Both the position numbers and the translations under genes were made by a program. The notes below the pieces were generated by a model. It worked only from the letters and a program-made list of their open reading frames with translations. It did not search any database and had not been told where the DNA came from. 64,000 bases of DNA from Muribaculaceae bacterium (GTDB lineage Bacteria > Bacteroidota > Bacteroidia > Bacteroidales > Muribaculaceae), in NCBI GenBank assembly GCA_022510385.1, contig JAFLTQ010000005.1, forward strand, positions 62,001-126,000, given 5' to 3'. This document shows positions 8,613 through 18,538 of this stretch, in pieces (position 1 is the first letter of the stretch; every line of letters begins with the position of its first letter).

Positions 8613-10496
8613 ATGGAACCGCTCAAACATGAATGCGGAATTGCAATGATTAGGCTTTTGAAGCCCATTGCTTACTTTAAAGAAAAATATGGGAGCTACG
8701 CCTGGGCTCTCAGTAAGCTTTACCTCTTAATGGAAAAGCAACATAACCGCGGGCAGGAAGGTGCAGGTATCGGAGTAGTCAAACTGCATGCTAAACCCGG
8801 CTCGGAATATGTCTTCCGTGAAAGAGCTCTCGGCAACCGCGCTATACGCGATATCTTCGATAAAATCGGGCCTTCTCTAAAAAAAATTAACGCTGAAAAC
8901 CTTTCTCCTGCCCAAGTGGAAGAGGATGTTCCTTTCGTTGGTGAAATCTATCTGGGTCACCTTCGATACAGCACAACCGGACGCTCCGGCATGGAGTATG
9001 TCCATCCCTTCCTGAGGAGAAATAACTGGCCCTCCCGTAATCTTATTTTATGCGGAAATTTCAATATGACTAATGTCGACGATATTTTCCGCCAAGTAGT
9101 CGAAAAAGGTCAACATCCTCGTATCTATAGCGACACTATAATGCTTTTGGAGCAACTCGGATATGCCCTCGACCGAGAAAACCATCATGTCTATAGAAAA
9201 TACCGGGATGTGCTTTCCGAACCGGAACTCTCGCGTAAAATCGAAGAGGAGATAGACGTCAAAACTGTCTTGAAAGCCGCTGCTCCCACTTGGGATGGTG
9301 GGTTTGTGATTTGTGGGGCAACAGGGTCCGGCGATATGTTCGCCCTGAGAGATGCCAACGGTATTCGTCCTGCCTTCTTTTATAAGGATGACGAGATTGT
9401 AGTCGTTGCCTCGGAACGTCCTGTTCTACAGACTGTCTTCAACATCGCTAAACGTGATGTCCAGGAGCTCCCTCCCGGATCCGCCATCACTGTTAACAAA
9501 AAAGGTGAATGTGAGGTGGCCCAAATTCTTTCCCCAGCACCCAATCAAAAATGCTCCTTCGAAAGAATCTATTTCTCACGTGGCAGTGACGCTGATATTT
9601 ATCAGGAACGTAAAAAACTGGGTAGACTTCTCGTGCCCGAAATTCTCGAAAAAATAGGGAATGATATCGACCACACTGTCTTCTCTTTCATCCCTAACAC
9701 TGCTGAAGCTGCTTTCATAGGAATGGTGGAGGGTCTGCAAAGTCACCTCGACGTTATCAAAACAGAAAAAATCCTTAAAGCTCGCGACCGCGAGGCCCTG
9801 ACCGACCAACGTGTACGGGAAATTCTCAGTCAAAAATTGAGAATAGAAAAAATTGCCATAAAGGATATCAAACTTCGCACTTTCATAACCGAAGGACAGG
9901 AACGTGATGAACTCGCCGCCCATGTCTATGATGTCACTTACGGATGTGTCCAAAATAATCTCGACAACCTTGTTGTAATCGATGACAGTATTGTTCGCGG
10001 CACAACTCTCACCCAAAGTATTCTCAGAATTCTCGACCGACTGCATCCCAAAAAAATTATTGTGGTCAGCTCTTCTCCCCAAGTGAGATATCCTGATTGC
10101 TATGGAATTGATATGTCAAGCCTTAGCGAGTTTGCTGCTTTCAGAGCTGCTATTGCTCTCCTTAAGGAACGGGGAATGCAATCTGTCATAAACGATGTCT
10201 ATGAGAGGTGTAAAATTATGGCTGCTTTGCCCGACGATCAACAAGAAAATTGCGTCAAGGAAATTTATGCACATTTCTCTCAACAGGAAATTGCCGCCAA
10301 AATGGCTCAAATGCTTACTCCTCCCGACACTGTGGCTGAAGTCAGATTGATTTTCCAATCTCTTGCAGGTCTTCATGAGGCGATCCCCTCTCATCACGGT
10401 GACTGGTATTTCTCAGGCGATTACCCGACTCCCGGTGGGATTCGTATCGTTAACAATGCCTTCATGGCTTTCTATGAAAACAAAAACATCAGATAA
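8613..10496 (+). CDS. purF: Amidophosphoribosyltransferase (glutamine PRPP amidotransferase)
   Basis: It catalyses the first step of purine synthesis, making 5-phosphoribosylamine from PRPP and glutamine. The N-terminal Ntn-type glutaminase domain begins MEPLKHECGIA; Cys8 would be the nucleophile, exposed after removal of a 7-residue propeptide. The C-terminal phosphoribosyltransferase domain carries the PRPP loop VVIDDSIVRGTTL (residue about 465). At 627 residues it belongs to the long form usual in Bacteroidales rather than the 500-residue enterobacterial form. The start at 8613 is chosen from the Shine-Dalgarno site and promoter; the reading frame is open 24 codons further upstream. pyrG follows 30 bp downstream, so purine and pyrimidine nucleotide synthesis may be co-transcribed. 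Confidence 0.93.
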   Translation: MEPLKHECGIAMIRLLKPIAYFKEKYGSYAWALSKLYLLMEKQHNRGQEGAGIGVVKLHAKPGSEYVFRERALGNRAIRDIFDKIGPSLKKINAENLSPAQVEEDVPFVGEIYLGHLRYSTTGRSGMEYVHPFLRRNNWPSRNLILCGNFNMTNVDDIFRQVVEKGQHPRIYSDTIMLLEQLGYALDRENHHVYRKYRDVLSEPELSRKIEEEIDVKTVLKAAAPTWDGGFVICGATGSGDMFALRDANGIRPAFFYKDDEIVVVASERPVLQTVFNIAKRDVQELPPGSAITVNKKGECEVAQILSPAPNQKCSFERIYFSRGSDADIYQERKKLGRLLVPEILEKIGNDIDHTVFSFIPNTAEAAFIGMVEGLQSHLDVIKTEKILKARDREALTDQRVREILSQKLRIEKIAIKDIKLRTFITEGQERDELAAHVYDVTYGCVQNNLDNLVVIDDSIVRGTTLTQSILRILDRLHPKKIIVVSSSPQVRYPDCYGIDMSSLSEFAAFRAAIALLKERGMQSVINDVYERCKIMAALPDDQQENCVKEIYAHFSQQEIAAKMAQMLTPPDTVAEVRLIFQSLAGLHEAIPSHHGDWYFSGDYPTPGGIRIVNNAFMAFYENKNIR

Positions 10497-12137
<1,641 letters not shown>

Positions 12138-12169
12138 TTCCTTTATAAAAGGTTTTAAATATTTATTTC

Positions 12170-12210
12170 GAATGCTTGCAATCCGTTTCAGATTGCAAGC
12201 ATTCTATTTT
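12170..12210. terminator. Hairpin terminator between convergent pyrG and polA
   Basis: A perfect 14-bp inverted repeat, GAATGCTTGCAATC (12170-12183) and its complement (12191-12204), with a 7-nt loop, followed by TATTTT on the plus strand. The last bases touch the polA stop codon, so it can serve both converging genes. Confidence 0.8.
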
Positions 12211-14980
12211 AATGCGCATCAAGCCAGTTGCTCCCGACCCCACTAGAGGCGGTTAAAACCACATTCCCTTTATAGGCTCCTTCCATACAGCGTGTTACAA
12301 TTTCTTGTACGTCCGGCAACTCTTCGGGCAAAACATCAAAATTCAACTCATCATGCACCTGCATGATCATCTGGCTTTTAAGTCCTTTCTTTCGGAATTC
12401 TCGGTAGATTTCTACCATTGCCACCTTGATGATATCGGCAGCTGAACCTTGAATCGGTGCATTTATAGCATTGCGCTCTGCGTATCCCCTCACCACAGGA
12501 TTCTTGCTGTTGATATCCGGAAGCCTCCGCTTACGTCCCATCTTTGTTGTGACATACCCGTTATCTCTTGCATCCTCCACGGTGTCATGCATATACCGTT
12601 TTATTGTGGGGAAGGTCTCAAAATAATTGTCGATTATCATCTTTGCATCCGCCCGCGGAATACCTAATCTGTTTGAAAGCCCGAATGCTGATATACCGTA
12701 GAGGATCCCAAAATTAGCTGTCTTTGCATGGCGTCTCTCCTCGGCCGTCACTGCGTCTACATCTTTATGATAAATCTTGGCTGCAGTGATGGAATGCACA
12801 TCTTCCCCCTTCCTAAAGGCTTCCAACATTGTTTCATCTTGTGCAAAATCTGCCACAAGTCGCAATTCTATCTGTGAATAATCTGCTGACAGAAACAAAT
12901 GCCCTTCTTCTGCAATGAATGCCCTCCGGATCTCTCTCCCCTGCGACTCCCTCACCGGTATATTCTGTAGATTGGGGGCTGATGAAGATATCCTTCCCGT
13001 GGCTGTCACTGTTTGATTATAGACGGTATGAACCTTCCCGGTTGATGGGTTTATAGCCGCCGGTAATGCTGTCAGGTAGGTCGTCAGCAATTTCTTTAAT
13101 TGCCGGTATTCTAATATTTTGTTTACTATAGGATTCTTATGAGCCACTTTCTCGAGCACATCCTCGCTCGTAGAATATTGACCTGTCTTTGTCTTTTTAG
13201 CTTTGGGATCAAGTTGCAACTTGTCAAAGAGAATCTCTCCCACCTTGGATGGTGAGCCCACATTAAACTCCTCCCCGGCAAGAGCGTAGATTTCACTCTC
13301 CAACTCTTTTATCCTTTTCTCTAATGTCTGTGCGGCTTCATTGAGTGCATCAACATCAAGCCTGACCCCACGGATCTCCATCTCTGCAAGTACAGTCGAT
13401 ATAGGAAATTCTACATCTCTAAGAAGATTCTGCATCCCCTCGCTCTCGACCTCTTTCTCAATCAATGATTTCAATCTCAATGCTACGACCGCCTCTTCAC
13501 ATGCATATTTCCCTATTTCTTCAAGTGAAGAAATCGCTCCTTTTGTCCCCTTTTTTATCAAAATCGGCTCCGATGGCATCACATGGCCTAAATATTGATT
13601 CGCCAATGTGTCTGCTGCATGTCGCATCTCGGGCTGGAGTAAATAATGAGCTAACGAAACATCGTAATAATTCTCGATTCCCGGTGCTCCGTCATTACGC
13701 AACCTATGCGCCAATACGTAATCCCTTTTTGCCCCAAAGGTCACTTTCTCTATATCTTTGCGACCCATTAGATCCAACACCCATGCAATCCCCTCTTCGT
13801 CATCTGCCGGGATGTAGACCGATTCTCTATCCGAGAATGCTATCGCTGCTCCAAAAATCTCGGCATCCATATCATTCTCTCCGCCTGCAATCAGACATAG
13901 TCCGCAAGAATCCCCGTTTAATTTCTTTTTAACCTCTTCAAGAGTATATATTTTCACCTCTCCATTTCCCTCGATTCCTTTTACAACAATTCCCCATTCT
14001 ATCGGGATATTTTCATGTTTTTTCGAATCTGTGGTTGGTTCTTGATTTTCTTCAAAATCAAAGAGAGAGGGAGTACCCGTTTTTCGGGGTTCCACATTTC
14101 CTCCTAACCGACGTTCCACTCTTTCCCTGAGGGTCCTGAACTCTAATTCCTTGAATATCGCGAATAGTTTATCTTTATCCTCCGGTTTTCTTTCCAGTTC
14201 TTCCGGTTTAATGTCGATGGGTACATCCGTACGTATCGTTGCTAAAAAGTAGGAGTCAAGTATTTTCTGTCGGTTTCCCTCAATTTTCGTCTTCACTGCT
14301 CCCTTGAGCTCATCGCTTCTCTTTAGAAGTTCTTCTACGCTACCGAAATCATTGATTAATTTCACAGCTGTTTTCTCTCCAATGCCCGGACAGCCCGGAA
14401 TATTGTCGATCTTATCCCCCATGAGAGCCAGTAAATCTATCACTTGACGGGTATTCTGTATTCCATATCTCGCGCAGACCTCTTCCTCCCCGCGAAGTTC
14501 GAAATCTTGTCCGCGGTAAGATGGCTTGTATTGCAATACATTGGGACTTACTAACTGCCCGAAGTCTTTGTCGGGAGTCATCATAAAGGTGGTGAAACCC
14601 TCTTTCTCCGCCTCTTTCGCCATCGTTCCTATCACGTCGTCTGCTTCAAAACCGGCAACCTCAAGTATCGGTATATTATAGGCCTTGATTATCTCTTTGA
14701 TGATGGGCACTGACAATCGGATATCTTCAGGCATTGACTCGCGGTCAGCCTTATATGCTGAATCTGCCTCACTCCTGAACGTGGGTCCGTGAGGATCGAA
14801 TGCTACTGCTATATGCGTGGGTTTCTCCTTTCGAAGCACCTCCTCTAACGTGTTGACAAAGCCATAGATGGCTGACGTGTTAAAGCCTCCCTGAGTCAAC
14901 CGCGGCATTTTGATTAACGCATAATAGGCCCTGAATATTAATGCGTAGGCATCCAATAGAAACAGTCTCTTTTCTCCCAT
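12209..14980 (-). CDS. polA: DNA polymerase I with apparently inactive proofreading domain
   Basis: A 923-residue repair and Okazaki-fragment polymerase. Residues 1-300 are the 5' nuclease (FDPHGPTFRS, GFEADDVIGT, ALMGDKIDNIPG). Residues about 325-510 correspond to the 3'-5' exonuclease domain, and 520-923 to the polymerase with motif A DYSQIELR, motif B RRHAKTANFGILYG and motif C MQVHDEL. In the exonuclease domain the metal-binding DxE of motif I reads LIAGGEND (residues 363-370) and motif III reads YACEEAV, so residues equal to E. coli Asp355, Glu357 and Asp501 seem absent. The start ATG at 14980 gives a normal N terminus. It is convergent with pyrG. Confidence 0.95.
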   Translation of the reverse strand: MGEKRLFLLDAYALIFRAYYALIKMPRLTQGGFNTSAIYGFVNTLEEVLRKEKPTHIAVAFDPHGPTFRSEADSAYKADRESMPEDIRLSVPIIKEIIKAYNIPILEVAGFEADDVIGTMAKEAEKEGFTTFMMTPDKDFGQLVSPNVLQYKPSYRGQDFELRGEEEVCARYGIQNTRQVIDLLALMGDKIDNIPGCPGIGEKTAVKLINDFGSVEELLKRSDELKGAVKTKIEGNRQKILDSYFLATIRTDVPIDIKPEELERKPEDKDKLFAIFKELEFRTLRERVERRLGGNVEPRKTGTPSLFDFEENQEPTTDSKKHENIPIEWGIVVKGIEGNGEVKIYTLEEVKKKLNGDSCGLCLIAGGENDMDAEIFGAAIAFSDRESVYIPADDEEGIAWVLDLMGRKDIEKVTFGAKRDYVLAHRLRNDGAPGIENYYDVSLAHYLLQPEMRHAADTLANQYLGHVMPSEPILIKKGTKGAISSLEEIGKYACEEAVVALRLKSLIEKEVESEGMQNLLRDVEFPISTVLAEMEIRGVRLDVDALNEAAQTLEKRIKELESEIYALAGEEFNVGSPSKVGEILFDKLQLDPKAKKTKTGQYSTSEDVLEKVAHKNPIVNKILEYRQLKKLLTTYLTALPAAINPSTGKVHTVYNQTVTATGRISSSAPNLQNIPVRESQGREIRRAFIAEEGHLFLSADYSQIELRLVADFAQDETMLEAFRKGEDVHSITAAKIYHKDVDAVTAEERRHAKTANFGILYGISAFGLSNRLGIPRADAKMIIDNYFETFPTIKRYMHDTVEDARDNGYVTTKMGRKRRLPDINSKNPVVRGYAERNAINAPIQGSAADIIKVAMVEIYREFRKKGLKSQMIMQVHDELNFDVLPEELPDVQEIVTRCMEGAYKGNVVLTASSGVGSNWLDAH

Positions 14981-15049
14981 AGCTCTTTTTATTATATCCG
15001 AAATAATCTCTTCCTTTTATTGTCTTGATCTTTAACTCTTATAACTGAA

Positions 15050-16216
15050 TTAATGCACTGTCACTAATGTTGCTCCGAATCCATATTCCCGGAAGGAGGC
15101 ATCCTGCAATTCTGCCTTCGGATACTCCTTCTTTAGAAGCTCTAACACTGCCTTCCGCAACACTCCTTCTCCTTTCCCATGGATGAAAACTATCTTTTGT
15201 CCGATCCGTTTGCTGTGGGATGACATTGTTCTCCTCACTTCTTCAAGTTGCATCGTTAACATATCTTTGGCTTCAAGACCTGCCAAACTGTCTGTCAGTT
15301 CTCCAATATGTAGATCCACCTCTATCAACGGCAATAATTTATGCGGGCTAATATGGTTTCCTCCAGCTCTCTTCCGTGAAATTCCCTCTTTCCCTTGAGT
15401 AAGACTTGACTTAAGGTCCCTATCCGGTTTTGATCCTTGTAACGATCCTTCAAGGCTCTCTTTGTCAAGTTCAGCATCTTTTATCTGCTCTCCTCCGGAT
15501 ATCAAAGGTATTTCCAACACCGCTCCATCAAAATATTTACTCGGCTTGAAACAATGTAGTTTATGAAATTTTGTAAGATCTATCCTTTTGACAATACTTA
15601 AAGGAGGCAACAATGGAAATGCTTTTTCTTTCTTATAAAATATCCCTTGGAATGCTACCCTGCCATACTCCGGGAAATCCTCATGGCTTATAACCGCTAA
15701 ATCTATAAGTTCATTTGGAGCTACCTCCCCTCTGTAAACTATTTCCCACCCTCTATCTCCGGCTGACCTTCTCAAAAAGACAAAATCAATAAAATAATTT
15801 GAGTCATTAACAAGAACTCCCGTAAATCGTGTCTCCGATAATCTTTTTATGTCTGTGGGTTCAAAGGCTAATAGTATGGTAGGAATGTCACCGTGACGTG
15901 TCTCTTCATATCCTTCATTTTCACGCAACTGTCCTTCCGACGCTTCTCTTTTTGTCTCCTTATTCGCCGGGTTGGCTTCCTTACTTTCCTGTTCTGTAAT
16001 TTTACCTTGGTCGTATGCCTTTTGATCAAACATTATTGAAGAACCTTTGACGGCGCTTTCATGTCCTGCCGGCATCACTACAACTATATCCTTAAGCAAA
16101 ATAGGAGTTTCAAATCCATCTTCATCCTCTACATAAGCCGTCTTTCCTTCTATTCTGGTGATTAATCCTCCCCCTGTCGAATTTAAAAATCTCACCCTGT
16201 CTCCTGTTTTTGCCAT
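15050..16216 (-). CDS. DUF2027/Smr-domain protein
   Basis: A 388-residue protein with an N-terminal KOW-like/DUF2027 beta region (GDRVRFLNSTGGGLITRIEG), a middle beta domain and a C-terminal Smr domain. The Smr motifs are EVDLHIGELTDSL (residue about 297) and KIVFIHGKGEGVLRKAV (residue about 345). Smr domains are nucleic-acid binding and often endonucleolytic; in MutS2-like proteins they act on branched DNA or stalled ribosomes. The family is common in Bacteroidota but its substrate is unknown. It has its own promoter and lies 69 bp upstream of polA on the same strand, so it may be co-transcribed with it. Confidence 0.88.
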   Translation of the reverse strand: MAKTGDRVRFLNSTGGGLITRIEGKTAYVEDEDGFETPILLKDIVVVMPAGHESAVKGSSIMFDQKAYDQGKITEQESKEANPANKETKREASEGQLRENEGYEETRHGDIPTILLAFEPTDIKRLSETRFTGVLVNDSNYFIDFVFLRRSAGDRGWEIVYRGEVAPNELIDLAVISHEDFPEYGRVAFQGIFYKKEKAFPLLPPLSIVKRIDLTKFHKLHCFKPSKYFDGAVLEIPLISGGEQIKDAELDKESLEGSLQGSKPDRDLKSSLTQGKEGISRKRAGGNHISPHKLLPLIEVDLHIGELTDSLAGLEAKDMLTMQLEEVRRTMSSHSKRIGQKIVFIHGKGEGVLRKAVLELLKKEYPKAELQDASFREYGFGATLVTVH

Positions 16217-16279
16217 ATCTCAATTTGACTTTTAATAATTTATTTATTGGTGCTCTTTGTTGATCAAGAGTCTCACCAC

Positions 16280-16308
16280 AAATTTAAGAAAATATGATTA
16301 TCCGCAAA
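16280..16308 (-). promoter_or_regulatory. Promoter of the Smr/DUF2027 gene
   Basis: On the minus strand TTTG (16308-16305), a 17-bp spacer and TAAATTTG (16287-16280). The start would be near 16275, about 60 nt before the ATG. Confidence 0.6.
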
Positions 16309-16384
16309 AATCCCCTAACGGTTTTATTTAGTTCCCAAATTTATGTTAAAATAACACTTTCTTCTCAAAAAAAATCTTTCAATA

Positions 16385-16416
16385 TTTGCATACGGCATTT
16401 TTTTGATGTAATTTTG
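16385..16416 (+). promoter_or_regulatory. Promoter of the SRP RNA / tRNA-Thr unit
   Basis: TTTG (16385-16388), a 20-bp spacer and TAATTTTG (16409-16416). The expected start, 5-6 nt later, coincides with the first paired base of the SRP RNA at 16422. Confidence 0.8.
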
Positions 16417-16421
16417 CACCC

Positions 16422-16515
16422 GGGTGAGTCCTGCACGACTTGCTCCCTGTGAATCCCCCAGGTCCTGACCGAAGCAAGGGTAACAGGTGAGCGGTGCGAT
16501 GTAGACAGCTCTCCC
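16422..16515 (+). ncRNA. ffs: Signal recognition particle RNA (bacterial small type)
   Basis: About 94 nt that fold as a single SRP hairpin: GGGTGAG (16422-16428) pairs with CTCTCCC (16509-16515), GCAC and GCTC pair with GTGC and GAGC, CCTGT pairs with ACAGG, and CCC pairs with GGG. The conserved symmetric loop, CAGG opposite AGCA, which binds the Ffh M domain, is present. The 3' half contains the diagnostic GGTGCGATGTAG. The apical part reads TCC-TGAC-CGA: the tetraloop fits the URRC class, but its closing pair would be C-C. It ends 5 nt before tRNA-Thr, so the two are probably processed from one transcript. Confidence 0.88.
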
Positions 16516-16520
16516 TCCCC

Positions 16521-16594
16521 GCCTCTTTAGCTCAGTTGGCCAGAGCACGTGATTTGTAATCTCGGGGTCGTTGGTTCGAATCCGACAAGAGGCT
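16521..16594 (+). tRNA. tRNA-Thr (anticodon TGT)
   Basis: Acceptor arm GCCTCTT (16521-16527) pairs with AAGAGGC (16587-16593), with discriminator T16594. The anticodon loop is TTTGTAA with anticodon TGT, reading ACA/ACG threonine codons. The T arm contains GGTTCGAATCC. CCA is not encoded (the next bases are CTA), unlike the tRNA-Ser in this window. It follows the SRP RNA by 5 nt. Confidence 0.95.
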
Positions 16595-16649
16595 CTAACT
16601 TAGCTGCTCCGCAGCTCGGTGTTGAATGTTTTTCATAATTTTGTTTTGG

Positions 16650-16679
16650 CGGCGTGTCTAATCGACATGCCGTTTTTTT
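16650..16679 (+). terminator. Rho-independent terminator of the SRP/tRNA-Thr unit
   Basis: A 9-bp stem with one G-U pair, CGGCGTGTC (16650-16658) against GACATGCCG (16664-16672), a 5-nt loop and a run of seven T. A smaller hairpin, AGCTGC-TCC-GCAGCT at 16602-16616, lies just after the tRNA and may mark 3' processing. Confidence 0.85.
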
Positions 16680-16906
16680 ATTCCCATCCTCCCCCACCCG
16701 AACCCTCTCAAACTTAACTTTGAGCCTATTCATAGCCATCTCTAAAAGTAGTTGATGGTAGATTTATGATATTTTTCTTTTTATATCTTTTTGATTTACT
16801 CATTATTACAATTTTTTAATAATTTATCAGGTAGATACTGTTAAATTATTTGCTATATTTGCACTCAAGTATAATCTTATTTTTTTACCTCTTTCTTTGC
16901 GCAACC

Positions 16907-18514
16907 ATGAATAGTCTCCTTAGACTCTTTTCCCTCCTTATAATATCTTTTTCTCTCCAATTTGCGTCAGCGAGCCTCAACGATATTGACACATTAATTA
17001 AAAATAACCACTCACATCTTTTAAAGGAAGAAAAGATTGCCGACTTAAAGAGGATCGCTAACAGTAAAATTTCTCAATCTGCTAAACTTAATACATTAGA
17101 ACAATTAATATATGAGTATCAGCACTTTGTCTATGATTCCGCGCTTTACTATGCCAATACCCTTCTATTGGAATCTGACAGAGCGGCAAGCAAAGACTTT
17201 CAAACTAAGGCTCTGATTCATAAAGCACTGTTGCTTTTAACCGGTGATTTTCTCGATGAAGCGGAGAATATTTTTCAACAAATTCCCCTTGAAGACATTC
17301 CTGCTGATGCTCGCGAAAATTACTATAACTTAGCTTATGACCTCGCTAAAGCCAAGAGGAATAACTCCTCGGATAGAAGATTAAAAAGATCTTTCTCTTC
17401 AGAGATGGAAAGTTCCATTACCCATCTTGTTGAAATTTCTGACAAAAATTCAGCACCCTATTTCTTTTACCTTGGGAAAAGACTTTTGGAAGTAGACAAT
17501 AACAAAGATGCTGCTTTCCATTGTTTCGTGGAAGCATCTTCGCGTTCACCTCAAAACTCGGAAATTTTTCTGATTTCTGCTCTCCATATTGCCGATTACT
17601 ATATGGCGCTTAATAATCAACCCTTATATGAGGAATGGCTAATGAAAGCTGCTCAAGCTCAACTCGCTCTTCAATTTAATGACTCCGATGCGCTTGCTCG
17701 ACTCGCAATACTTCTATTCCAAAACAATTCTGAAGATATCTCAAGAGCCTCCAACTATCTGACTGTCGCCCGAAAAAATCAAAATTCTTTCTATCCCGAC
17801 TCTCACAACGACCCGATTGCTAAAAGTCTACCTGATATAATACCTGTCTATTTGGAAAAGATCAAAAGAAAAGATTCTCAAATCTATTTTCTTATATCTC
17901 TTGCTGTAGTTCTTTTTTTGCTCGGAGGCCTCATCTCTTTTGTCATTTTCATTCAAAAGAAAAAGTTGCTTAGTAAAGAAGCTGAACTTATTGATGAACG
18001 AGAAAAGATTAAAGGCCTTAATTATCAATTATTTGGACTAAGCGACCATCTTGAAGAAAATCAACGTAAGATTAGCGATATTCCCCGGGAAATCTCTTTA
18101 ACAAGGCAGAAAGGGAATAAGCTCACTAAAGTCTGGATAGATATTCTGTTGATGTTGGAGCATAAAGAAAAAAGCCCGCTCTCTGATGAGAAGGGTGTTG
18201 ACAACTCTATTAAAAAAAATCAGGATCCGACTCTTCTATTACGCCAATTCGACGTTGCTTTCCTGGCACTTTTCCCCGATTTTATCGTTGAAATCAATAA
18301 ATTATTAAAAGACAACCTTCAATTCGACACTAATAAGAAGGTATTATCCACGGAGTTAAGAATATGTGCTCTGATCAACCTCGGGATTAAAGAAAGTTCC
18401 GATATGGCTGCCCTACTTTTCACCTCCGTACAAACCATATATAATAATAGGACTAAGCTACGCAACAGAGCAATTGATAAACAGCAGTTTGAGAAAAGTG
18501 TCGCTTTGTTATAA
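16907..18514 (+). CDS. TPR-transmembrane-HTH regulator
   Basis: A 535-residue protein with a signal peptide (residues 1-22), a periplasmic TPR-like helical region, one transmembrane helix near residue 345 (FLISLAVVLFLLGGLISFVIFI), a coiled coil and a C-terminal LuxR/GerE-like helix-turn-helix (STELRICALINLGIKESSDM, then VQTIYNNRTKLRNRA). This is a known Bacteroidales layout in which a membrane-bound sensor may bind DNA directly. The ATG at 16907 is used instead of an in-frame ATG at 16850, because a -7 box TATATTTG at 16854-16861 puts the transcript start near 16866 and the later ATG gives a clean signal peptide. Targets are unknown. Confidence 0.8.
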   Translation: MNSLLRLFSLLIISFSLQFASASLNDIDTLIKNNHSHLLKEEKIADLKRIANSKISQSAKLNTLEQLIYEYQHFVYDSALYYANTLLLESDRAASKDFQTKALIHKALLLLTGDFLDEAENIFQQIPLEDIPADARENYYNLAYDLAKAKRNNSSDRRLKRSFSSEMESSITHLVEISDKNSAPYFFYLGKRLLEVDNNKDAAFHCFVEASSRSPQNSEIFLISALHIADYYMALNNQPLYEEWLMKAAQAQLALQFNDSDALARLAILLFQNNSEDISRASNYLTVARKNQNSFYPDSHNDPIAKSLPDIIPVYLEKIKRKDSQIYFLISLAVVLFLLGGLISFVIFIQKKKLLSKEAELIDEREKIKGLNYQLFGLSDHLEENQRKISDIPREISLTRQKGNKLTKVWIDILLMLEHKEKSPLSDEKGVDNSIKKNQDPTLLLRQFDVAFLALFPDFIVEINKLLKDNLQFDTNKKVLSTELRICALINLGIKESSDMAALLFTSVQTIYNNRTKLRNRAIDKQQFEKSVALL

Positions 18515-18538
18515 TTTTTTATTACTTTTGCCCCTAAG

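Noticed and set aside
16324..16739. Two minus-strand frames over the RNA genes
   Set aside because: They lie antisense to the SRP RNA, tRNA-Thr and terminator and have no protein features.
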